Below the pieces are notes generated by a model. That model was given only the letters and a program-made list of their open reading frames with translations, was not told where the DNA came from and made no database searches. Shown in pieces: positions 1 through 9,403 of a stretch of DNA of 37,500 nt; position 1 is the stretch's first letter, and every line of letters begins with the position of its first letter. Origin of the DNA: Sphaeroforma sirkka (lineage: Eukaryota > Opisthokonta > Ichthyosporea > Ichthyophonida). The translations under genes were made by a program, and so were the position numbers. The stretch is taken from positions 35,001-72,500 of the forward strand of contig LUCW03000322.1 of assembly GCA_001586965.3 (NCBI GenBank). Direction: 5' to 3'.

Positions 1-412
1 TATATGTATATTTGTATCTATGTATGTATATATATATATATATATATATATTTATGTATGTGTGTATGTGTATATGTATATATATATATATAGCATCCCC
101 TGTTGAAGCATCTTCGCGTCCTGTAAACTCGTGCTAATCCCACTATATACCTACTTTAGCTCTTCTTTAAACCCATCTTAAATCCGCATTAAACCCGGGT
201 TCAATCCTCGTGAACCTCACTTTATCTCCGCGTATTTCACCCATCTAAACCGCGTTCTAAATCCACTTCAACCTCGTTTAAACTCCACGTTTAACTCCAC
301 ATTAAACCCACATATCCCAACCTCAGACATGCACCCATCCCTCCCTAGTAAACGTGTCCCACCCCCCCACACATACACACACCTTCATATGTTTTGATGT
401 CCCTCTGTGCAG
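1..412 (+). other. Intron or upstream sequence with TA microsatellite
   Basis: The first ~92 bases are a TA/TG microsatellite. From about 110 to 370 the DNA is pyrimidine-rich, with loosely repeated words such as AAACCC and CTTTAACCTC. It ends in a polypyrimidine stretch and the acceptor CTGTGCAG at 405-412. I see no convincing exon here. Confidence 0.5.
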
Positions 413-2444
413 GTGCTAGTGTGTCGTGTGCTGTTCATGTACATGGTGATGCATCGGCGTATTTTAGACCCGTCCTACTGGAAATGGGTGTGCGTGTATC
501 TGCTCGCTTGGACACCCTGCGCCTTGGTTATCGGTTTCTGCCACTTCAGGTGGGTGGGTGGCTGTTGTGTTCATTTTAGTGTGCATGGTGTGTGTGTGTT
601 GTTCATTTTAGTGTACATGGTGTGTGAGTGTTGTGTTTATGTTGGTGTACATGGTGTGTGGGTGTTGTGTGTGGATAAAATCTGTCCACATACCTGACTT
701 TAGGGGTGTGTGTGCTGTGTGTGGATAAGATCTGTCCATGACATCTATGTCGTCTGTTGTTTCTATTAACATCCTTCATACCTGACTTGATGTGTGTGTG
801 TGCTGTGTGTGGATAATATCTATGACATCTTTGTCGTCTGTTGTCTCTATTACATCCTTCATAGCTGACTTTAGGTGTGTGTGTGTTACGTTGGGGTATA
901 ATCTGTCCACTGTCATCTACGTAGTCATAGAAACTACAAGTACAAATCCTCATTATAGTTTATATTTCAGTATGTACCTCCCCCTCATATTGCTTTATTC
1001 ATTGCTCATGGGGTTTATCAATTGTACATTATAAATATAAATTGTACTGATTTCAATATACTTCTCCCACACCTCTTGCCTCCCTACTTCCCATGCCTAT
1101 CCAGGGCGAACGAGTGCCCTGTGGCCGTAGTCTTATCCGCTAACATCGCCTACAACGGTCTGTTGTTGTTCTCCTTCGCCTATTTCGGGTGGCAAATCCG
1201 CAGGACGCATCGGCTCTTTGTGGACTTGCACACGAACCTGCGGCTGTTTGTTCTGTACTTCACTGTGTACTTTGTCTACTTTCTGTGGGCCGTCTTGTGC
1301 ACCCAAGACACCTGCTTTGGTAGGTACCCTTTTTTTTGCTATATACAACCCTAAACCGGATACCCTATACCCTATACCCTATACCCTAAACATTAGTCCG
1401 AAGTTTTCAGGCAAACGTTGTCTCTTGATAGTATATACTCATCTTGTTACACACTTGGTACTGTACTTCATTGTGTACTTCGTCTACTTTGTATGTGCCG
1501 TCATGTGCACCTAAGTCACCTGCTTTGGTGGGTAAAGCTTCCTTCTTGATACTGATTGTGAGTAAACCTTTCTATTTTGATACTATCTTTTGGTATACTT
1601 TCTATCATGTCGCAGATAATCATGTCGTGAAATAATCACGTCCCTGCTCACTTCTATCTCGCTGATCCATATACCTGTACCATGCAAACCATAATAACCA
1701 TGTCGTTTGATAGCCAACCATGTCGCAAAATAATTATGTCGCACTGATTAAGTAGTATGGCTGTATGTCCTGTTCAGTGCTCGCTTCAGTCTCACAAATC
1801 TATGGGTGTTCTGTTCAGTGTGCTCATTGTGCCGCCATCCGCTCACATCTCAACAAGTCTATAAATAACTGTCCAATGGGCTCACCCTACACTGTGCCTA
1901 CCTCCCAGTCGCCGTGGTGGATGTGGTGACGTACCTGTTCCCCTGTGATGTTTATCAGACGCACTCGCATCTCAACAGTCTATAAATAACTGTCCAATGG
2001 GCTCACCCTACACTGTGCCTACCTCCCAGTCGCCGTCGTGGATGTGGTGACGTACCTGTTCCCCTGTGTTGTTGTGATAATGGCTGTGGATGAATTCGGT
2101 CTCATCGTCCCCAGAGTGGCCGCGCGCAGATGGCTCGATATGGAAATACTTACCAAATATGAACTCGAGGGTGCCTACTACAGAGACCTCTCGGCCTTAT
2201 ATGATTTGCAGGAGTTGCTAGCCGATCCCCAAAGTGTATGTACCATTCAAGGTTTAGGGTTTAAAATTTTGGTTTCGATGAGTGTTATTCAGGCGATTGT
2301 GGATCGTGATGCACTGTACTGGGGAGATAGTAACTATTCGAAGGAATGAATCTGGTTGCCTCTAGAAGATATGCTAGCTATCCGGCCATTCCGCAACCAA
2401 ATACTGTTGTAGGAAGTTAGTGGCAGTACTCTAGGAAACGCTTC

Positions 2445-2522
<78 letters not shown>

Positions 2523-5435
2523 GTATGAGTATATATATATATATAATAGAAATATAGAAATGTAGAAATATCTCCGTGCTCTTCTCCTTATCCATTCGTA
2601 ATCTTCCCCACGATCTGCAGTACGACCTTCTGCTGACATTCGCTAGAGGGCATGCGTGTGAGGAGAACATTACCTTCATACATGATGTACTGGAGTGTAG
2701 ACGAGTCGAGGGATTGGGGGACCGAGACCAGGCCCGGCAAATGTGGTTTGAGGTGCGGCTATGTATCCACGCGCCTTGCGTTGGAGTGAGATATAGATAT
2801 ACGTGCTTATAATCTACCGAATGATTTTGATAAGAGCACGTATTCCGAGTGTCTATGTAGAGGTGTTTGATATGCGTCTGTGTTTATCCCGGTTCATACT
2901 ATGATCCATAGATCTCCGTTCTTACCACCCACCGTATGGGTTTAGTTATAACACCACCCGTCCTGAGTACCTGCGCTACATCTAACAATACAGTAAGAAA
3001 CGGCTCGACCACACACCATCACTCATGCATTTCCTACCATGTATGTGTAAAAGTGTCCGTATACCGCTGAGAACGGTCCAGTTTAGAAGACACCTCCGCT
3101 CATCCACAGTCACTCTTTCTATCCCATCGTTCAGGTGGTCGAGGCCTATATTAGGCCAGGCAGTGCGAGAGAACTCAACCTGCGAGAAACCACGCGACAG
3201 GAGATACTGCTAAACGTTGATAACTACAGGCAATGGGAACAGAACTTATTAGACGGTAATACTACACCCAATGAGAGCTCACTGAAACGATTCTTCCGCA
3301 GTGACCGCTTAAGCAGGACGCTGTCTCACTCGACCATAGAAACAAGTAAGACAAGATATGGGGAGGCGTGAGCGCGACATAGTCGTTATATATATATATA
3401 TATAGTTGAGGATGTGCATCAATACACTGTACACCATTCGACTTCAATGTATACGATCGTCTGATGGCGTGTGCTCGTGAATCAGAGTTTATACGAGTAT
3501 ACCTATCAACAACACGTATGAGCACCGCGTTCATATAATAGTCTACCCGTGTGTGTTCGTGCAAGTCCTTAGATTGTTGTAGTATTTAAGGTTTAGAATC
3601 GTGAATTTCTTCAATTGTCGTGGGGTTTAGGGTTAGGGTTTAGTTTCTTGCATGTCCTTAATGCGTCGTCCCATGCAGGGTCAAGGGGTTAGGCCTGGGC
3701 TGCCTGTTAATCTCCCGTTCTTCGCCCAAGGTATAAACACCATCCAGAAACCGACCCCTTTCCGTGAAAGCATATCAATTCCGGATCAGATAAATACGAG
3801 CATGGCCAGTATTCCAGAAAACACGAGCGCACACACGGCGAGTCCTCGGCCGAAGAGACCGTTAAACCATGGCTCTGGTCTGTCTATGAGCACAAGTAAG
3901 TGACTATCACCAGTGGTGTGTGAGGTGAGTGTGAGGTGAGTGTGAGGTGCGTGTGAGTGTGAGTGCGAGTGTGAGGTGAGTGTGAGGTGAGTGTGCGGTG
4001 AATGTGTGTCTTATGTGTTGCTCACATAAGATACCTGTCCCGTTGCCACGTGCCACACGATGTGTACAAACGTCTCGCATAGACTCGCGCCTGCACCTGC
4101 ACCTCTACCTGCACCTATATCTGCACCTGCAACTGCACCTATACCTGCACCCGCACCCACACCTGCACCTATACCTGCATCTACACCTGCACCTATACCT
4201 GCACCTATACCTGCACCTGCATCTGCACCTACACCTGCACTTATACCTGCACCTATACCTGCACCTGCACCTATACCTGCACCTGCACTTGCAGCAGCTC
4301 GAGCGGTGTCGTTTATCAAAGATCCTGTAGCAAGGACTGCACATGAGCAATGCTATTCCTATGACAGATGTACTTGAGCGAGCAAGCAAGCAACCTCAGG
4401 GTTTGGTTTGTACTGCATTTTTATTTTCGCACTCGAAAGTTCGGTCCTACGGCCATGGGCCAATCACAGCCCAATGGTACCCTGTTTGGACCCTGCCATC
4501 AATACCATTGTACCTAAGCTCAGTCTCTCACTGTTTGGTTGCCATGGCTACAGGTCTTGGCAACCGCAGCAGTTCGGATCGATTAGACAGTGACATACCT
4601 TCGTCACGCTCAGTGTTCTCACTGTTCCACCCCTCCAGCCCCACCACCGCTCGATCCTTAGGTATGTATTGTACGTGCCTGTATACGTACGCTATCCCCG
4701 ATATTACATAGGTGTCCATTGTCTGTACCGGACCGCTTGTGATATATAATGTATGTGTTTAGGGTTTAGGGTTAATTATCAGTGTTCTCACTGTTCCACC
4801 CCTCCAGCCCCACCACCGCTCGATCCTTAGGTATGTATCGACAGACCTCTACGTGCCTGTATACGTACGCTATCCCCGATATTATATAGGTGTCTATGTC
4901 TGTACCGGACCGCTTGTGATATATATTGTATGTGTTTAGGGTTTAGGGTTAGGTTTATAGTGTCTGTGTTTTCATAGCCTCCTAAATGGTAAAGTATTTC
5001 TTCAATTTTGTATTATATTAAATTCTGTATGTGTTGTTGTATGTAATGTCTGTGTTTCATTCATTTCCTGGCTTTTTGTATGTATTGTCTAAGTTTCTTT
5101 TATTTTATGTGTTTTCGTATGTATTGTCTGTGTGTCCTTTAAAGTACATCTCACTCTCCAACCACTATACGCTCGATTTTGCAGCACCCAGCGTAACCTC
5201 TGGGCCGTGGCAAGGCGTACACAGAGCCAGTGTCAAGGCCGGGCACGAGATTATACAGGTAGTACGTGTTAGTATACTACCCCTCTTTTTCGAGAGCGAG
5301 ACCTTCACGGATTTCAAGCACGACTTAGAAGCCAAGAACGCCGAAGTGCGAGCGTTGAGCCAGGCCGGTTTATTAGGCGAAAGCATGCACACGTCCAGAC
5401 ATGCATCGCTCAGTGATTCGCCCATACAGCTATGA
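413..5435 (+). CDS. Seven-TM-like protein with C-terminal RGS domain (3' part, spliced)
   Basis: Partial gene; earlier exons lie left of the window. Modelled exons: 413-549, 1105-1319, 2030-2235, 2621-2752, 3135-3345, about 3644 or 3679-3895, 4554-4661, optional 4783-4830, 5185-5435 (TGA 5433-5435). Junction phases agree at every intron except that before the 3.7-kb exon: the donor at 3346 is phase 1, the good acceptor at 3678 is phase 0, and the one at 3643 fits. The first two exons encode hydrophobic helices separated by basic loops, as in a 7TM receptor. Exons 2030-3345 encode an RGS domain: LLADPQS, then EENITF (helix 3-4 signature), then [16 protein letters not shown] and TTRQEI. The last exon supplies the closing RGS helices ([10 protein letters not shown]). 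RGS domains accelerate GTP hydrolysis by G-alpha subunits, and receptor-RGS fusions act at the plasma membrane. The family call is from motifs I recognise; the exact 7TM class is not resolved. Confidence 0.78.
550..1104 (+). repeat. Intron with ~85-bp degenerate tandem repeats
   Basis: After the donor at 550 the intron is TG-rich. It contains three decaying copies of a unit running from a CTGACTTTAGG-like word through TGTGTGGATAA and ATCTGTCC to ACATCCTTCAT (about 691-778, 779-861 and 862-930). The acceptor is at 1101-1104. Confidence 0.6.
1455..1535 (+). pseudogene. Degenerate copy of a membrane-spanning exon end
   Basis: This stretch repeats the 3' end of exon 1105-1319 (compare 1246-1325) with scattered substitutions, including the donor region (GGTGGG for GGTAGG). 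The copied frame reads through the aromatic membrane helix and then meets TAA at 1512-1514, where the original has CAA. It sits in the next intron and would truncate the protein if spliced in. It is probably a dead duplicate. Confidence 0.6.
1842..2067 (+). repeat. Tandem duplication across an intron/exon boundary
   Basis: Two nearly identical copies (about 1842-1947 and 1963-2067) each carry the intron end, the acceptor CCTCCCAG and the first ~38 nt of the exon that starts at 2030. Only the second copy continues into the full exon. Use of the first acceptor (cut after 1908) soon meets a stop in the expected phase. Confidence 0.75.
2446..2548. repeat. TA/TG microsatellite in intron
   Basis: A run of TA and TG dinucleotides in the intron between exons 2030-2235 and 2621-2752. 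No coding potential. Confidence 0.85.
3621..3643 (+). repeat. Telomere-type TTTAGGG tract before an acceptor
   Basis: Reads as GGTTTAGGGTTAGGGTTTAG, just upstream of the exon that begins at 3644 or 3679. Similar tracts occur at 1349-1390 (CCCTAAA/CCCTATA), 2251-2263, 4757-4774 and 4933-4956 in the same gene. Confidence 0.7.
3915..4003 (+). repeat. GTGAGGTGAGT minisatellite beside a donor site
   Basis: About ten imperfect units of GTGAG/GTGAGGTGAGT start 20 nt after the donor at 3896. Each GTGAGT resembles a 5' splice site on the transcribed strand. Confidence 0.75.
4088..4294. repeat. CACCTG/TACCTG hexamer repeat in intron
   Basis: Repeated CACCTG and TACCTG hexamers between exons ending at 3895 and starting at 4554. 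Unit length divisible by three leaves several frames open (Pro-Ala and Leu-His repeats), but the splice phases of the flanking exons bypass it. Confidence 0.75.
4783..4830 (+). other. Duplicated 48-nt exon, phase-compatible
   Basis: Positions 4617-4774 and 4779-4956 are a tandem duplication covering the end of exon 4554-4661, its donor and the following intron. The second copy has its own acceptor (CAG at 4780-4782) and donor (GTATGT at 4831). It spans 48 nt, so including it would add 16 residues without changing frame. Both ends are phase 1, matching the upstream exon end and the acceptor at 5184. It may be an alternative or constitutive exon; only transcripts can tell. Confidence 0.6.
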
Positions 5436-5540
5436 ATATTAAATTAATCCGAACTTAGAATACGTACAGGTGCAGTTTAGAATGTCTGCAATTGAGTATT
5501 AAATTAAACCAAACTTAGAATACGTACGGGAGCAGATGTC
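5436..5540 (+). repeat. 60-bp direct repeat in the 3' flank, with ATTAAA signals
   Basis: Two copies of a unit beginning TATTAAATTAA and ending AACTTAGAATACGTAC directly follow the RGS gene stop. Each contains ATTAAA (5438-5443 and 5498-5503), a possible poly(A) signal. The second is better placed for 3'-end formation. Confidence 0.5.
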
Positions 5541-5653
5541 TATAGGTTTGCTTATATGTATTGCCCGAGATATAGAGCCTGCATGAACTGGATGGAAATC
5601 CGATACTCCCACTGTCTCGTTTTAAATCATAACAAAAGCGGGATGGTGCTCAG

Positions 5654-5917
5654 GTTTGCCGTTGTGCATTGTCCGATAGGTACTTCTTTCGCGGTTTCGT
5701 TTGCCACCTTCCATTTTGCATTGTCTTCCCAGAGCGCGCGCTGGATGTGGACATTAGACGAGATGACTTTATAATCTGGTGGCAACCCACTCCATGTGCA
5801 CCCAAGATCGCTCAGATACTACCGCGTACGGCATTTGTACTGCTGACCACAGTCCTATTCATGTGTATCCTAGTTATATCATACTATAACCACACGCGTC
5901 GGAAGTGTTCAACATGA
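5654..5917 (+). CDS. Orphan terminal exon candidate encoding a single-pass membrane tail
   Basis: Open in one frame from an acceptor-like CTCAG (5649-5653) to TGA at 5915-5917, about 87 codons. It contains an acidic and aromatic segment (ALDVDIRRDDFIIWW), then a strongly hydrophobic helix (LLTTVLFMCILVI) and a short basic tail (HTRRKCST), the shape of a type I membrane protein C-terminus. No start codon context or upstream exon is identified. The RGS last exon holds a phase-0 GT at 5259 that could join this acceptor, but that would cut the RGS domain. No family recognised. Confidence 0.3.
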   Translation, partial: VCRCALSDRYFFRGFVCHLPFCIVFPERALDVDIRRDDFIIWWQPTPCAPKIAQILPRTAFVLLTTVLFMCILVISYYNHTRRKCST

Positions 5918-6017
5918 GTCATGGGCTGATGCTACGCAACGAACAGGGATAGAGTAATGTTCAGCTCAGCATTAACCAACTTGTACCACACACTGCCCAG
6001 TACTATGTGCATCCTCC

Positions 6018-6297
6018 ACGATGAGTGGGTTACACTTTGTTGGGCAAGATCATCTTGCCGTTTAGAAGGCTATCTAAGTGGTAATGGCTAGTATATATTA
6101 TTATGTATCATTACTATATTATATATATTACTATATCTCCCGTACAACTGCGGTAACAGCTGAACAAGCCCTCGACGGTGTACTTAGCACCACACACAGC
6201 ATAGTCACATACATCGTCCAAGATCAGTGGATTGCACTTTGATGGTCCTGATCGTCTTGCCGTTCAGGTGGCTATTTAAGTGGTAATGGTTAGTATA
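6018..6297. repeat. Two diverged copies of an ~85-bp sequence, 190 bp apart
   Basis: 6018-6100 and 6210-6297 share AGTGG, CACTTTG, CTTGCCGTT and TAAGTGGTAATGG in the same order and spacing. The flanks are AT-rich. The remaining sequence between 5918 and 6384 has no visible gene. Confidence 0.6.
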
Positions 6298-6384
6298 TTG
6301 TTATATATCATATTACTGTATCTGAATATGTCTTCGATGATGTGATGCTTTCTCTCTTATCCGCCGGGTGCGCCCGGTCCAGCA

Positions 6385-9300
6385 TCACTTCGTTCGACCG
6401 TCCGGTTTCGCCTCTGCAAATTTAGTGTTCAGCTCGAGGTCAACTTCAGGAAAGTACATCCTAGAGTAAAGATCTGAACTGCTTGTGTTCGCGTTCATGT
6501 ATCCATGTGTTGAAAGCTCGACCGTATGCCTGCTTGTCTCGACCGTAGACCTGCTTGTCTCGACAGTTGATCTGCTTGTATCAGTTTCACAAGTCGAAAT
6601 TGCATCGCCAGTCGATTCCCGCGATATAGGTTGGGGTTGTCGCTGCTCATACTCACCTATACCTGGCATCTGGAAGGACAAATTGAGCATCTCATCCAGC
6701 TGTGATATGTCCATGCCCTGTCCACGCTTCGATGCCTCAGACACCTGCTCAGTACCAACGAATTGGCCGTACATACCGAACTTCGGCGTTGTGTGATCCT
6801 GACCGAGCAATCGACTGACAGAATCAGGCCCCAGCGCCCGTAATGCCGCAGATGACTCCTCGTCAAGCGTTGCGGCAAGCGCAGCCATTGAGTCTAAGGA
6901 CGACCGCTCTCGCTCTGAGATACCTTCACGGTGTGCAGATAGCAACTCTTCGAATGTCTGTACCCGGTATTGGTCGAGCTGTTCTTGTTGCACCTTGAGA
7001 TCAGGTAGAGAGAGACGGCCTTCGGCCTCCTTCGCCGACTCCCTTGAGATCGGCTCAGACGGGTTTGCATTCTGTGAGGCTAAACCGTCGCTGTGGAAAT
7101 ATCGCAGAGAACGGGCATCTAGCCTGGTCTGCTCAGCTTGTTGATCCGACCGTTGTGACAGCCATTGTCCTTGCTGTTGAAGTTGCTGTTGTTCCTGTCG
7201 CTGTTGATTTTGCTCTTGCGGTTGTGGTTGTGGTTGTGGTTGTGGTTGTGGTTGTGGTTGTGGTTGTGGTTGTAGTTGTAATTGTAGTTGTAGTTGTAAT
7301 TGTGGTTGTGGTTGTGGTTGTGTTGTGGTTTGTAATTGTGGTTTGTGGTTGTGGCTGTGGTTGTGGTTGTGGTTGTGGTTGTGGTTGTGGTTGTGGTTGT
7401 GGTTGTGGTTGTGGTTGTGGTTGTGGTTGTGGTTGTTGTTGCCGCTCTTGCTGTTGTTGTTGGTTTAGTTGTTGTTGTTGTTGGTGCTGATGTTCCAATA
7501 GTTGTTGTTGGTGCTGATGTTCCAATAGTTGTTGTTGGTGCTGATGTTCCAATAGTTGTTGTTGGTGCTGATGTTCCAATAGTTGTTGCTGTTGCTGTCG
7601 TTGCTGATGATCCAACTCCTGTTGTTGTAAATTTAATTGCTGTCGTTGTTGTTGTAACGATTGATGTTGCTGTTGTTGTTGCAGTTGTTGCTGATTTAAT
7701 TGCCGTTCTTGTTGCAAAGATTGTTGTTGTTGCTGTTGTTGTTGGTTTAACTGCTGCTGTTGTTGTTCTCGTTGTTGTTGATGATGTTGCTGTTGTTGTT
7801 GTAGACGTTGTTGTTGTTGTTGATATTGTTGATGTTGTTGATGTTGCTTCTCTTCTTCGTCTTGTTTCATCTGTTGCTGCTGACTTTCCTTGAACATGTG
7901 CAATTGCAGTTGCCGTTGCTGTTGCAGATTCATTTGTAACTGCGCTCTCAGTTGACTTTGTAATTGAAGTTGACGCTGCATCTGCAGCTCTGACAGCTGC
8001 CGCGCCCGAGATGGCAACAATTCCAAGTTTCTTGATGTATCACTATGTCCACCGTCTTCTCCAACCGATGAATTTTCCGCTTGAGCTGGGGATGAGCCAT
8101 GTGAACTAGTCAATTGAGTTATACAACCTATCAGATCGTTAAATGCGCCTTCTTGAGATATGTTCTTATCTTCGTTATCCGTATCCATTGAGATACATGA
8201 ATTATTTTGTTCCACAATATCCGCACACATTGGAGCGGCTCGAGAATCTTCAAGTTTCAGCCGCTGATACTGTGCTTGTAACTGCAAGTGTGACTTAGTT
8301 TGGTCTGCTTCCAATCCCCATAGCTGGTTCAGATTATGACCTGCAATGTGTGGCTTATTCGCCTGTGCAGTTTCATCGCCATTATTTGTCGTGTCATCTT
8401 CCACCGTCGCGTCGCATAATGAAATTGACCTTCGTAAGTCGTGTCTGATAGGACTCTTTCTCTCTGCCTCCGATAACCCCATCTGCCTTCCACTCCTATT
8501 TAAAATTTGGTATGTAGACATCCTTCATATTAGCCGAGATTGTTAGGTGGACTGGATCTATAAGCAATCGGAAGAGCTAAATCACATGGTCCGGACAATT
8601 ATTAGTATGAAGAACTATCGCTCTCTCATACACCATTGATGCATGTATCCGCATACACAATAAACATGCTACTCACCGTTGTGGTAATATTTGTACATTG
8701 CCCACGTAATCGGATGATTCCAGCTTAGGTTGTTTGTTAAACTGTACGTCGGTACTGGCTTTGAAGGATGATGAATCTTGGAGTTTCGGATTCAATACGG
8801 CTGTTCCGAAACCCAATATCGGAGGTAGAATATCAGGACAAGAGAATGTACGCTTCCGAAAGCCCGTTTGCGTTATTCGCACCCCTATAGAAAAAAAACA
8901 TACCAAGGATAAGTGAACCACCATAACATTTATCAACTTAAATTCAAAAGACCAAGTTCTCGAGTAGTTAAAACTCATTAAATCAGCACCGTACCGATAC
9001 CTGCTGACGATTGTTGACGAGCCAAAGGCCCTCCTCCCGTCTGCTCCGCAGTGCTAAAGAAACTGTGCTTCTTTCGTCGGTGCTGCATATCATAGGGAGC
9101 CAATTGAAGATAGAAATGAGTAACAAACCTAAGCCAACAGTAACTTGAAGTACAAGGGACTAGAAATCGTACTCCCGGCACACTAAACATTGATAACATA
9201 TCGTATAGAAAGCTGCTGGTACATAACAAAAAAAAACACAATGCCTGTATATAAATGCATACTTGCTTCAGAGATTGTTCGGATGCGTATATCCGACTGC

Positions 9301-9403
9301 AGCCAAGTGTATTGCAGACAAAATTGCGTTCCATTTCCTTCAGGTTGCGTCTCGGCCTAGGCTTTTTCATTTTGTTATCACTTTCCTTCGCAGGGTTGAC
9401 CAT
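6385..9403 (-). CDS. C2H2 zinc-finger protein with long Gln-rich region (frame slip in repeat)
   Basis: Start ATG at 9401-9403. Exons, read on the minus strand: 9403-9263, 9082-9001, 8884-8677, then 8495 (or 8522) to 6385 (TGA 6385-6387). Splice phases agree at all three introns. Joining exons 1 and 2 restores one C2H2 finger: CNTLGC, then ...SLKQ, then HRRKKH, giving C-X4-C-X12-H-X4-H. The large exon is hydrophilic, then Gln-rich, with four identical 27-bp units (QQQLLEHQH) and a Pro-Gln hexamer repeat. The upstream frame ends at 7133 after a Thr run. The next frame is open from 7464 to 6385 and encodes a Gln run and a protein-like C-terminus with three ETSRSTV-type repeats. The model's total length is 1 modulo 3, so a slip, a hidden intron or an assembly error lies near 7319-7345. 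A nuclear regulator is the likely role; no named family recognised. Confidence 0.7.
7200..7440 (-). repeat. Coding hexanucleotide repeat (CCACAA)n with indels
   Basis: On the coding strand CCACAA repeats give Pro-Gln, His-Asn or Thr-Thr depending on frame. At 7319-7345 three small length changes break the hexamer register, with a net shift of one base. This separates the two open frames of the Gln-rich gene. Confidence 0.85.
7474..7581 (-). repeat. Four identical 27-bp coding units
   Basis: Perfect tandem copies encoding nine residues each (QQQLLEHQH register) within the Gln-rich exon. Identity at third codon positions points to recent expansion or homogenisation. Confidence 0.9.

Noticed and set aside
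190..215. tRNA T-arm-like GGGTTCAATCC
   Set aside because: The flanking bases do not form a T-stem and no anticodon arm lies nearby.
4060..4377. Pro-Ala repeat ORF (and Leu-His ORF in another frame)
   Set aside because: Hexamer repeat inside an intron; the flanking exons 3895 and 4554 join in phase without it.
7044..7893. Plus-strand ORFs rich in Val and Cys
   Set aside because: Antisense shadow of the CCACAA/CAA repeat in the Gln-rich exon.
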